A DNA stretch of 64,000 nt from Planctomycetota bacterium (GTDB lineage: Bacteria > Planctomycetota > Planctomycetia > Pirellulales > Pirellulaceae), in NCBI GenBank assembly GCA_963204915.1, contig CAUJHS010000016.1, forward strand, positions 55,001 through 119,000, in the 5' to 3' direction. Shown here piece by piece: positions 35,669 through 43,848 of the stretch. Below the pieces are notes generated by a model. That model saw nothing but the letters and a program-made list of their open reading frames with translations, had not been told where the DNA came from and did no database searches. A program made the position numbers and the translations under genes. Each line of letters starts with the position of its first letter. Position 1 is the stretch's first letter.

Positions 35669-37357
35669 TTACTCCCTCCGGTCCAGGTGACCGGACTTAT
35701 TGATTGCCCAGAACAAGCGCAGTCCCAGCATGACGCTGGCGATTAGGCCGCTCAGGCCGAGGATCGAGAGGCGGTATAGCCCGAGGAAACTGTTCTGCGG
35801 AAACAATAGCGGCGGCACTTGTTGGCTTAGCATGAGCGAGGAGCCGAGGAACAACGCACTGGTGATCATGCCGAATACCAGCCGGTTCACGGAAGGCTCC
35901 AGTCCGCGATGCTCCAGGTGCACATCGAATTTGCCGGTTCGTACCTGCTCCAGAATGTCGATGGTTAGCCGCGGCAGCACGCCGATCAGTTGCTCCACTT
36001 CGTACACCACGCGGCGCATCTTCCGCCATTGCCGCATGGGCGAAAGGCGCCGCATGACCATCTTGCGGTGGAACGGCTGCAGCACCTCCAGCACGCTGAA
36101 CTGCGGGTTGAGCAGTTTGGCGGTTCCTTCGAGGGTTACCAGCGTCTTGATTAAAAGCGCCACCGGCGGGGCCAGATGAATTTGGTGCCGGCGAATGATT
36201 TCGATCATATCGTTCAAGCAGCCGCTCAGGTCGAACTGGTCGAGCGATTGCCCCGCGTATTGCCCCACAAAGTCGGCCAGGTCACGGGCCAGGTTACGCT
36301 CATCAAGCGTGGCGGGGGTGTCGCCCATTTGCATAATGACGGCGGTCAGCAAGCTCACGTCCTGGTTGACGATGGCCATGAGCATTTCTTCAATGTCCTC
36401 ACGCATGCGTTCGTCCAGCCGGCCCACCATGCCGAAGTCGAGCAAGCCAATCACATTGCCCGGCAAGAGCAGAATGTTGCCGGGGTGCGGATCGGCATGA
36501 AAGAAGCCGTGGACGAAGATCATCTCCATGTAGATTTCGGCCCCGCGGTGGGCGATCTGTTCTACGTCGTAACCTGCGGTGCGTAGTTGTTCGGCTTCCG
36601 ATAGTTTCTTGCCTTCGAGCAGGTCCATCGTCAGCACGCGCGGCGTGCAATACTCGGTGTACGGCGCGGGAATGCGCACCGTGGGGTCGTCTTTGAACAA
36701 CGCGGCGAATTGCTGCAGGTTGCGCTCCTCGCGGCCGAAGTCGAGTTCGCGCCTCACGGTGCGCGCCATTTCGGCCACCGTGGCCGAGGGCCGGTAAGGA
36801 GCGAACTCGGGCAACTTTTCCGCCAATTGCGCCAAAGCCGCCAGCACTTCGAGATCTTCATGCACTTTGCGTTCAATGCCGTCATGCTGTACCTTGACGA
36901 CGACGTACTGCCCGGACCGAAGCCGCGCGCGGTGCACTTGCCCAATCGATGCCGATGCGATGGGCACGTCGCTGAACTGCGCAAAAATCTCGTCAATCGG
37001 TTCGCCCAATTCTGCTTCAACTAGGGCGCGAATCACTTCGGGCGGGTCGGCGGGAACGTTCGCCTGGAGTTGCTTCAATTCCTCCGCCAAATCAACACCA
37101 ACGACATCGGGACGCGTGCTCAGCAGTTGGCCGAGCTTAATAAAGGTGGGCCCCAGATCGGTTAACGCCAATCGAATGCGCGTTTCCCGCGTCAATCGCG
37201 CTAGCGCCTCGCCTTCGCGGGTCTTGATTTGGTCCTTGACGAATTCAATGTTTGACCCGCTCAACCAGTCGGCCAGGCCGTACCGGCTGAGGATTGAAAC
37301 AATCTCCGTCCCGCGGCGAACGTTGCGGTAGAATTGCGGCAGGGCGGTGATTTTCAT
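35669..37357 (-). CDS. UbiB/ABC1/AarF family kinase-like protein
   Basis: 562 residues. Atypical protein-kinase-like family linked to isoprenoid quinone metabolism; biochemical activity is ATPase-like. The KxGQ motif is in TFIKLGQLLSTRPD (about residue 73), the Ala-rich nucleotide loop in IASASIGQVHRA, the invariant lysine in YVVVKVQ, and the metal-binding region in HADPHPGNILLLPG with LLDFGMVGRL. Two C-terminal hydrophobic helices (about 500-520 and 530-550) anchor it in the membrane. ATG 37357 gives the usual start. Not next to ubiquinone or menaquinone genes here. Confidence 0.93.
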   Translation of the reverse strand: MKITALPQFYRNVRRGTEIVSILSRYGLADWLSGSNIEFVKDQIKTREGEALARLTRETRIRLALTDLGPTFIKLGQLLSTRPDVVGVDLAEELKQLQANVPADPPEVIRALVEAELGEPIDEIFAQFSDVPIASASIGQVHRARLRSGQYVVVKVQHDGIERKVHEDLEVLAALAQLAEKLPEFAPYRPSATVAEMARTVRRELDFGREERNLQQFAALFKDDPTVRIPAPYTEYCTPRVLTMDLLEGKKLSEAEQLRTAGYDVEQIAHRGAEIYMEMIFVHGFFHADPHPGNILLLPGNVIGLLDFGMVGRLDERMREDIEEMLMAIVNQDVSLLTAVIMQMGDTPATLDERNLARDLADFVGQYAGQSLDQFDLSGCLNDMIEIIRRHQIHLAPPVALLIKTLVTLEGTAKLLNPQFSVLEVLQPFHRKMVMRRLSPMRQWRKMRRVVYEVEQLIGVLPRLTIDILEQVRTGKFDVHLEHRGLEPSVNRLVFGMITSALFLGSSLMLSQQVPPLLFPQNSFLGLYRLSILGLSGLIASVMLGLRLFWAINKSGHLDRRE

Positions 37358-37591
37358 TCAGGCGTCCAACAGCGGAACGAGGAAGGCGCATACGGTTCAT
37401 TTTAGTTGCATTGTAGCGATCCCGCGCGCGTGCAGGCCATGCTTGACCGGAACCGCCCCGTCACTCAAACTAACCTGAGACGCCTCCGGTACTCCTGCCT
37501 TCGTTGCGCTAACGGTGATTCTTGTTCGCCGCGGCGTTTGTCGTAGTCCCGCCTTCATCGCGGTTTTCCAACATTCCTCGGGAAAGTCCAA

Positions 37592-38860
37592 ATGCGCCAC
37601 TTGACACCGCTCGTCGTCTGTTTGCTCCTTGCCGCCACCGGCCTGGCCGAGAATTGGCCGCAGTGGCGTGGTCCGAACTTGGACGGCGTGAGCCGCGAAC
37701 GCAATCTACCCACGAAGTGGAGCAAGACGGACAACATCTTATGGCGCCTGCCGTTGCCGGGTCCTGGCGGCGCTACGCCCGTGGTGTGGGAAGACCGGAT
37801 CTTTGTCACGGCGCCGGAAGGGGAAAACCTATTGCTCCTTTGTGTAAACGCCAAGGGCCAAGAGCTGTGGCGACACAAGGTAAGTCAAGGGAACAAAGTC
37901 GTGCGCGGCGACGAGGGCAACTCGTGCTCACCCTCGCCCATGACCGATGGCAAGCACGTGTGGACCTTATTCACCGACGGCACGTTCGCGTGCTACACCA
38001 TGGATGGCAAGGAGGTTTGGAAGTTCAACCTGCAAGATCGGTACGGGCGGTTCATCATCCAGTTCGGAATGACCGCCACGCCGGTGCTCGACGGCGACCG
38101 GATTTACGTACAACTGATCCACGGCGAAGGCAACCCCAAGACGCGAGAAGCCTTGGTCGTGGCTTTGGATAAATCGACCGGTGACGAGGTTTGGAAACAA
38201 GGCCGCGTGACGGAAGCCAGCGACGAGAACGAACACTCGTACGCGTCGCCCACCATCTACCGAGACGGCGAGCGCGAGTTCCTCATTACCCATGGCGGCG
38301 ATTTTGCCGTGGCCCATAACCTCGAAGACGGCCGCGAGCTATGGCGATGCAAAATGAATATTGGCGCCCAATATCATCCGACGCTGCGGTTTGTATCGTC
38401 TCCCGCGGTTGGCGAAGGAAGGATTGTAGTCCCCTCGGCCAAGAATGGTCCGGTGGTGTGCCTGAAGCCCGACGTCCAAGGCGACGTCACCGAAATGACG
38501 CACGCGTTTTACTGGCGGAAGGACGACGGCACGCCCGATGTCCCCTCGCCGCTCATTCACGATGGGCTGGTATACCTCTGCCGGGAAAACGGAAATCTGG
38601 TTTGCCTTGATGCCGAAACAGGCGAACAATACTACGAAGAACGGACGGTGCGCGAACGCCACCGTGCATCGCCCGTGTTTGCCGATGGCAAGATCTATAT
38701 TACCGGTCGGAATGGCGTAATTACCGTGGTCAAGGCAGGGCGCAAGTTTGAAATGCTGGCCCAGAACGAGATGGGCGAAGAAATGTCCGCCTCGCCCGCA
38801 ATTGCGAATGGGCAAATCTACGTGCGCACCTTTGAAGCGTTGTACGCCATAGGAAAGTGA
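37592..38860 (+). CDS. Secreted PQQ-type beta-propeller protein
   Basis: 422 residues. Signal peptide (MRHLTPLVVCLLLAATGLA, cleavage before ENWPQWRGP) followed by a WPQWRGP motif and seven to eight propeller blades with Gly/Trp repeats (GGATPVVWEDRIFVTAPEG, LDKSTGDEVWKQG, LDAETGEQYYEE). These proteins are numerous in planctomycetes and resemble BamB and the quinoprotein propellers, but catalytic PQQ-binding residues are not evident. Probably periplasmic; function unknown. A second, related copy lies at 43849. Transcription ends at a clear terminator at 38940-38966. Confidence 0.88.
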   Translation: MRHLTPLVVCLLLAATGLAENWPQWRGPNLDGVSRERNLPTKWSKTDNILWRLPLPGPGGATPVVWEDRIFVTAPEGENLLLLCVNAKGQELWRHKVSQGNKVVRGDEGNSCSPSPMTDGKHVWTLFTDGTFACYTMDGKEVWKFNLQDRYGRFIIQFGMTATPVLDGDRIYVQLIHGEGNPKTREALVVALDKSTGDEVWKQGRVTEASDENEHSYASPTIYRDGEREFLITHGGDFAVAHNLEDGRELWRCKMNIGAQYHPTLRFVSSPAVGEGRIVVPSAKNGPVVCLKPDVQGDVTEMTHAFYWRKDDGTPDVPSPLIHDGLVYLCRENGNLVCLDAETGEQYYEERTVRERHRASPVFADGKIYITGRNGVITVVKAGRKFEMLAQNEMGEEMSASPAIANGQIYVRTFEALYAIGK

Positions 38861-38939
38861 GAACACGCGCGGCGAAGCCGCCTTGCCCACCCTCGGGCGG
38901 GGCGGTAAACTTCCGCCTTATTTTATGAGCGAGTTTCCC

Positions 38940-38966
38940 GGGGACGTCTTGGGCGTCCCCCTTTTT
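38940..38966 (+). terminator. Strong intrinsic terminator
   Basis: GGGGACG (38940-38946) and CGTCCCC (38954-38960) form a perfect 7-bp stem with a seven-base loop, followed by CTTTTT. It ends the PQQ-propeller transcript 18 bases before the typA start codon. Confidence 0.75.
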
Positions 38967-38983
38967 GTAGGTTGAAGGACGCT

Positions 38984-40843
38984 ATGACCACCGCTGTGAC
39001 CGACCGGTCGGAGACCGGACCAACTTCCATGCGCCGTACCGACATTCGAAATATTGTGATTATCGCCCACGTTGACCATGGCAAGACGACGCTAGTCGAC
39101 GTATTGTTGCGTCAAAGTGGGCAATTTCGCGACTCTCAGCTGCAAGGCGACTGCATTCTCGACTCGAACCCCCTCGAGCGCGAACGCGGGATTACGATCC
39201 TTGCCAAGAACATCGCTCTCCCCTACAAGGGGGTGAAAATCAACATCATCGACACGCCGGGCCACGCCGACTTTGGCGGCGAGGTCGAACGCGTACTACG
39301 CATGGCGGACGGCGCCCTCTTGCTCATCGACGCGGCTGAAGGCCCACTGCCGCAAACTCGCTTTGTGCTCTCCAAGGCCCTCGAAGTGGGGCTCAAGCCG
39401 ATTGTCGTAGTCAACAAGATTGACCGTTCCGACGCGCGGCCGCACGAAGTCATTAGCGAAGCTCTGGATTTGATTTTGGACCTGGGGGGCGAGAAGCACC
39501 TGGACGACTTTCCCCACATCTTCGCCAGCGGCCGGGAAGGTTACGCGACGCACGACCCCGAGGTGCGCACCGACTCGATGCGTCCGCTGTTGGACATGGT
39601 TCTGCAAGAGGTTCCCGGTCCACGGATCGAGCAGGGGCAGGCCCTTCAAATGCTCGTCACCACGTTAGACTGGTCCGAATTCGTGGGACGCATCGCAATC
39701 GGCCGCATTCAGTCCGGTTCGGTCCGAAAGGGGCAAAAAGTGCTCCTGATGCAGGCCGGAGACACGCAGACTGAGGCCAAGGTCGCCGCAGTCCATGTGT
39801 TTGAGAATTTGGGCCGCCGCGAAGTCGAGTCGGCCGAGGCCGGCGAAGTGGTCGCATTGGTGGGGCTGGAAAACATCGAAATTGGCGACACGATTTGCGA
39901 TCCGGAATCGCCGCGCGCCCTGCCGCGACTGCACGTGGATGAGCCGACGCTGGAAATGGTGTTCTCGATCAACAACTCTCCCTTTGCCGGACGCGACGGA
40001 AAGTACGTCACCACGCGGCAAGTGCGCGACCGGCTGTACCGCGAACTGGAACGGAATGTCGCGTTGCGCGTGCGGCCGCTAGAAGGGACCGACGCCCTCG
40101 CGGTGGCTGGCCGTGGTGTGTTGCATCTGGCCGTGTTGATCGAAACCATGCGGCGCGAAGGTTATGAGCTTTCCGTCGGTAAGCCGCACGTGATCATTCA
40201 TGAAAATAACGGCGTCAAGGAAGAACCTTTTGAAACGCTGGTCGTCGAAACTCCGTCAGAAAAACTCGGTCCCGTGATGGAATTGGTAGGGGAACGTCGT
40301 GGCGAATTGGCCGAAATGACGACCCACGGCGACTACACTTACGCTACGTTCAGTATTCCCGCCCGCGGTTTGATTGGATTGCGCACGCGATTGCTTAACG
40401 CCACGCAGGGCATGGCGATTATCCATCACCGCTTTGCAGGTTATCAGCCGGTGGAGGGCGATACGCCGCGCCGTCCAAACGGGGTGTATGTGTCGATGGT
40501 GAATGGCCGCGCCGTAGGGTACGCGCTGAATACCTTACAGGAGCGCGCCGAGATGTTTGTCGCCCCCGGCGATGAAGTCTACGAAGGGATGATCGTGGGC
40601 GAGAATGCTCGCGCGGACGACATGAATGTGAACCCGACCAAGGAAAAGAAGCTCACCAACGTGCGTGCCGCAGGAAGCGATGAAAACATCATCCTGAAGC
40701 CTCCCCGCCGCATGACGCTCGAAGCCGCCTTGGAGTACATCGAGGACGATGAACTGGTCGAAGTAACACCCAATTTCATCCGGCTTCGCAAGATTTTGCT
40801 CAAAGAAGCCGACCGGCGCAAGAAGTCCCGCAGCGGCGGTTAG
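38984..40843 (+). CDS. typA: Ribosome-associated translational GTPase TypA/BipA
   Basis: 619 residues, normal for TypA/BipA, an EF-G-like GTPase that assists 50S assembly, especially in the cold. G1 AHVDHGKTTL (about residue 27), G2 region RERGITI, G3 DTPGHADF, G4 NKIDR. The C-terminal BipA domain is present (RRPNGVYVSMVNGRAVGYALNTLQERAEMFV). ATG 38984 has GAAGGAC directly upstream; an in-frame TTG at 38972 is less likely. An intrinsic terminator sits directly before the gene and another after it, so it must have a promoter within or beyond the upstream terminator region or depend on read-through. Confidence 0.96.
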   Translation: MTTAVTDRSETGPTSMRRTDIRNIVIIAHVDHGKTTLVDVLLRQSGQFRDSQLQGDCILDSNPLERERGITILAKNIALPYKGVKINIIDTPGHADFGGEVERVLRMADGALLLIDAAEGPLPQTRFVLSKALEVGLKPIVVVNKIDRSDARPHEVISEALDLILDLGGEKHLDDFPHIFASGREGYATHDPEVRTDSMRPLLDMVLQEVPGPRIEQGQALQMLVTTLDWSEFVGRIAIGRIQSGSVRKGQKVLLMQAGDTQTEAKVAAVHVFENLGRREVESAEAGEVVALVGLENIEIGDTICDPESPRALPRLHVDEPTLEMVFSINNSPFAGRDGKYVTTRQVRDRLYRELERNVALRVRPLEGTDALAVAGRGVLHLAVLIETMRREGYELSVGKPHVIIHENNGVKEEPFETLVVETPSEKLGPVMELVGERRGELAEMTTHGDYTYATFSIPARGLIGLRTRLLNATQGMAIIHHRFAGYQPVEGDTPRRPNGVYVSMVNGRAVGYALNTLQERAEMFVAPGDEVYEGMIVGENARADDMNVNPTKEKKLTNVRAAGSDENIILKPPRRMTLEAALEYIEDDELVEVTPNFIRLRKILLKEADRRKKSRSGG

Positions 40844-40870
40844 GACTCCGCTTCCGAGATTAGCCAACAC

Positions 40871-40904
40871 AAAAAACCCGGCACGCGCGGCGCGCCGGGT
40901 TTTT
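40871..40904. terminator. Bidirectional intrinsic terminator (typA and helicase)
   Basis: A run of six A, then CCCGGC (40877-40882), an 11-base GC-rich loop, GCCGGG (40894-40899) and five T. With an A-run on one side and a T-run on the other, it can serve both typA (plus) and the convergent DEAD-box gene (minus). Confidence 0.75.
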
Positions 40905-40999
40905 CGTTAGGTGGTCCGTCAGGCGGAAGCGACTCGTGTGGCGGTTTCCTGGCGTGCCCGCTGCGTTACCGGAACACGGGTTCCCCACGGTGTGAAAAA

Positions 41000-42256
41000 C
41001 TAGCGCGTGCCAGCAAACTGCTTACGGCGGCGTTTGCGGCGCCGTGGCGCGCCGTTCGGGTTTGGCGTGGTTCGCTCGTTGCGGCGTGGGCGTGGTGGTT
41101 TGACGGCGGCCACGCTGGACGCGACCGTCATCGACTTCTCTGCCGGAAGTGACCGACCGATGAGTCGTTCGACGTCGCGCAGCATGTCTTTCTCGAGCGG
41201 GCTGCAAAAGGAGATGGCTACGCCGTCGGCGCCGGCCCGCGCCGTGCGTCCAATGCGATGCACATAACTTTCGGGTTCATGCGGCAAGTCGTAGTTGATT
41301 ACGTGCGATACGTCATCGACATCCAAGCCGCGCGCGGCAATATCCGTCGCCACGAGTACGCGCGTGCGTCCCGTCCGAAAACCGTCCAGCGCGTGATTCC
41401 GCGCGCCTTGCGATTTGTCGCTGTGGATCGCATCGGCATTGATTCGCAGACTGCGGAGTTCGCGGGTCACCAGTTCGGCGCGTCGTTTGGTGCGTGTGAA
41501 AATCAACACGCGATGCAGCGAGTCGTCCTTCAACAGTTGTTGCAGCAAGGCGCGCTTGCCGTCATGGGCGACATGCATCACGCGTTGCTCGATTCGTTCG
41601 ACGGTCGAAGAGACAGGTGTTACCGCGACGCGCACGGGATTGGTCAACAGCGACTTCGCCAGCGAGGCGATGTTATCGGGCATTGTCGCCGAGAAAAACA
41701 ACGACTGCCGTTTCTCGGGCAGCGCAGCCACAATGCGGCGGATGTCGGGCAAAAAGCCCATGTCGAGCATGCGGTCGGCTTCGTCTAATACGAAAATCTC
41801 GATGCGGTCGAGTCGCACATGGCGTTGTTGCACCAAGTCTTGTAACCGGCCCGGCGTGGCCACAAGGATGTGCACGCCTTTTGCGATGGCTTGCACTTGG
41901 GCGCCCTGTCCTACACCGCCGTAAATTACGGTATGGCGCAGCGGAAGGTGCTTTCCGTAAGTTTGGAAGCTCTCGCCGATTTGCGCGGCCAGCTCGCGCG
42001 TTGGCGATAACACCAACACCTGCGGAAAACGAGGCTGCGCAGGTCGGTTTGTTTCGGCCAGACGGTGCAGAATTGGCAAGGCGAAGGCCGCCGTTTTACC
42101 GGTGCCCGTTTGAGCGCAGCCGAGCAAGTCGCGGCCTTCCAGTAAATGCGGAATCGCCGCGGCTTGAATGGGAGTGGGGTGTGTATAACCCGCGGCGGCC
42201 ACGCCACGCTGAAGCAACGGAGACAGCGGCAGGTCCTGAAATAGAGTCGGATTCAA
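41000..42256 (-). CDS. DEAD-box ATP-dependent RNA helicase (RhlE-like)
   Basis: 418 residues. Q motif [26 protein letters not shown], motif I AQTGTGKT, Ib TPGR, motif [10 protein letters not shown], motif III SAT, and motif [12 protein letters not shown] are all present, followed by a basic Pro/Arg-rich tail ([26 protein letters not shown]) as in RhlE-type helicases. Likely role: RNA duplex remodelling in ribosome assembly or mRNA decay. The start is a TTG at 42256, supported by AAGGA in the tail of the SET gene, whose stop is only nine bases upstream; the two genes are clearly co-transcribed. Confidence 0.93.
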   Translation of the reverse strand: MNPTLFQDLPLSPLLQRGVAAAGYTHPTPIQAAAIPHLLEGRDLLGCAQTGTGKTAAFALPILHRLAETNRPAQPRFPQVLVLSPTRELAAQIGESFQTYGKHLPLRHTVIYGGVGQGAQVQAIAKGVHILVATPGRLQDLVQQRHVRLDRIEIFVLDEADRMLDMGFLPDIRRIVAALPEKRQSLFFSATMPDNIASLAKSLLTNPVRVAVTPVSSTVERIEQRVMHVAHDGKRALLQQLLKDDSLHRVLIFTRTKRRAELVTRELRSLRINADAIHSDKSQGARNHALDGFRTGRTRVLVATDIAARGLDVDDVSHVINYDLPHEPESYVHRIGRTARAGADGVAISFCSPLEKDMLRDVERLIGRSLPAEKSMTVASSVAAVKPPRPRRNERTTPNPNGAPRRRKRRRKQFAGTR

Positions 42257-42265
42257 CGTTAGTCC

Positions 42266-42733
42266 TTAGTTCGTCTTGATAGATTCTAAAAGTTCACGGA
42301 GAGACGCCTCGGCCACAATCCAGCCCCGGCAGCGCTCGCTTCCACATAAGCAAGGAATAGCGCAGGTGCTTGGCCAGGCGTAATCGATGGTCAACTCATG
42401 TCCGGAGTTGATGGGAGCGATCGCTCGCACGCGCGTCATATGACGGATTGCGCCGGTCGCGTCATCCCAGCGGGTATAGTCGACCAGTTCGCAGTTGGGC
42501 TGGCAACTATGATTGATGAAGCGAAAGGGTGCGGCGGGTTCAAGCACGGCGCCGCCTCCCAAGTCGATGCAGTACGCCGACCAATACTCGGGGTCAGCGA
42601 TGACCTTGCCACGAATTTCAGCAATCGAGTCGCCGGTTATAAAGCGACGTCGTGCAAATACCCCCAGACCACAACGCGATTCGCCAATGCGAACCGCGCG
42701 GGTAGCGCGTTTCATTCGCGCAGGTTGAACCAT
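42266..42733 (-). CDS. SET-domain protein (putative lysine methyltransferase)
   Basis: 155 residues. SET signatures: GLGVFARRRFITGDSIAEIRG at the N-terminus, FINHSCQPNCEL (the pseudoknot NHSCxPN motif), and ELTIDYAW with the catalytic-region tyrosine, then a post-SET-like zinc motif CLCGSERCRGW. The protein is minimal and lacks other domains, as is common for bacterial SET proteins; the target is unknown, and a ribosomal or RNA-binding protein would fit the neighbourhood. ATG 42733 has GAGG at a suitable distance. It lies between the structured element and the RNA helicase on the same strand. Confidence 0.85.
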   Translation of the reverse strand: MVQPARMKRATRAVRIGESRCGLGVFARRRFITGDSIAEIRGKVIADPEYWSAYCIDLGGGAVLEPAAPFRFINHSCQPNCELVDYTRWDDATGAIRHMTRVRAIAPINSGHELTIDYAWPSTCAIPCLCGSERCRGWIVAEASLRELLESIKTN

Positions 42734-42851
42734 CAGGGCCTCTTCCGGCGAAAGCTGTCCAAGGGAACGGATCCTCGACGTTCCCCCAGTCGCGCACTGC
42801 GCAGACTTGACCGCCGGAGACGCCCTAAGGCCATGCCTTCGGGCTTCGAAA

Positions 42852-42994
42852 CCTAGTGACCGGATGAACGCAGGCGGCGCGACAGCGCCGACCGTGGGGG
42901 TAGGGAGCTCCCGGCCGCAAAAGTTGCGTGGGCAACTTCGTGGAGGGGAGCAGGGGCTGAACGCGTGCGAGTCCAGCCCTTATCCGGTCACAGG
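42852..42994 (-). ncRNA. Candidate structured RNA (or MITE-like element) with 13-bp closing stem
   Basis: The ends pair over 13 bp with a single bulged base: 42852-42865 with 42982-42994, including a perfect 10-bp GTGACCGGAT/ATCCGGTCAC. Inside are hairpins at 42875-42890 (6 bp), 42921-42938 (7 bp, AAGTTGC/GCAACTT with a 4-base loop) and 42952-42981 (8 bp with one G-T pair, AGGGGCTG/CAGCCCTT, 14-base loop), plus a 10-base palindrome GGGAGCTCCC at 42903-42912. It starts eight bases after the RRM-gene stop on the minus strand and precedes the SET and helicase genes. I know no family that matches. Strand is assigned by operon context; a stand-alone plus-strand RNA or a small inverted-repeat element is possible. 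Confidence 0.55.
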
Positions 42995-43001
42995 AAATTG
43001 A

Positions 43002-43352
43002 TTAATAGTTGCGACGACCGCCGCCGCCGTAACCGCCGCCGCCGCCACGGCTGCCGCCGCCACCGCCACGGTAACCGCCGCCACCACCACCGCCGCCGCC
43101 GCGACGATCTTCACGCGGGCGAGCTTCGTTCACCGTGATGCTACGGCCTTGCAGATCGGCGCCGTTGAGGGCTTCGATCGCTTCTTCGGCGCCACTGGCC
43201 ATTTCAACAAAACCGAAACCGCGCGAGCGGCCGGTGTCTCGGTCCATCACAACTTGGGCAGACGTGACTTCGCCGTACTGCGCGAAGGCGTCGCGCAGGT
43301 CGTCCGAGGTGGTGCTGTAAGACAAATTGCCAACGTACAGATTCTTGCTCAT
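43002..43352 (-). CDS. Glycine-rich RRM RNA-binding protein
   Basis: 116 residues from ATG 43352. One RNA recognition motif: RNP2 LYVGNLSY (about residues 4-11) and RNP1 RGFGFVEM (about 44-51), then a tail almost wholly of Gly, Arg and Tyr (about residues 80-116, RGGGG repeats). This is the architecture of cyanobacterial Rbp proteins and plant glycine-rich RNA-binding proteins, which are often cold-induced and act as RNA chaperones. The minus-strand leader may be about 300 bases long. The structured element follows directly, then the SET and DEAD-box genes. The single-letter composition of the tail makes its exact length sensitive to sequencing error. Confidence 0.93.
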   Translation of the reverse strand: MSKNLYVGNLSYSTTSDDLRDAFAQYGEVTSAQVVMDRDTGRSRGFGFVEMASGAEEAIEALNGADLQGRSITVNEARPREDRRGGGGGGGGGYRGGGGGSRGGGGGYGGGGRRNY

Positions 43353-43848
43353 CGTACTTCGTGCGAGCCGGAGAGGCTCAAAAGGGAGAAAAACACTCGC
43401 GGCCGTCCCTCGACGGCGCGGAAGATCCAACAACAGCCGGGCTGCACGAAAGCTCAAACACGAGACGTTCGACAAACCTCGGGTCTTCACAATTGCGGCG
43501 CCCCAACATGGGCGGCAACCGAGCGTCGTCCGCTTGACGACCTTGAGAACCGTAAACCCCGGACAAGCGGAGCCGCAGAACCAAGAGAAGAGGAACCGAC
43601 ATGGACCAGACGTAATATTGGTCTTCAACCCAGCCGTACTTCGGCCAAGGTGTGGAGAAAATTATACTGTCCTTTTCAAAAAAGTATATGGCTACTTGAA
43701 CAACTTTACTGCATTCTTACGTCATAGGTGTGGTAGGCTGGGAAAATGTCGAAACTCCAGGCCCCCAGCGGGTTCCCGAGGTCGATTTTTGGGCCGCGCA
43801 ACCCTCGGCGGCCTTCTACTTTCCTGACGCATATCTGCGAGATCACCC
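43353..43848. other. Divergent intergenic region, 496 bp
   Basis: Lies between the RRM gene (minus) and the second PQQ propeller (plus). A 92-codon in-frame extension upstream of the RRM start is Cys/Arg-rich and unlike the protein family, so I read it as untranslated leader. An AT-rich patch at about 43655-43720 holds a minus-strand TATAAT. I see no convincing plus-strand promoter. Confidence 0.5.
43661..43666 (-). promoter_or_regulatory. Candidate -10 element of the RRM gene
   Basis: On the minus strand this reads TATAAT, in an AT-rich pocket of otherwise GC-rich DNA. No good -35 hexamer is placed 17 bases upstream. If used, the leader would be about 300 bases, long enough to contain regulatory structure as in cold-shock genes. 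Confidence 0.35.

Noticed and set aside
35677..35695. Seven-bp hairpin TCCGGTC/GACCGGA at the end of the UbiB-like gene
   Set aside because: It lies inside the coding sequence without a T-run; probably chance or a weak convergent-end structure.
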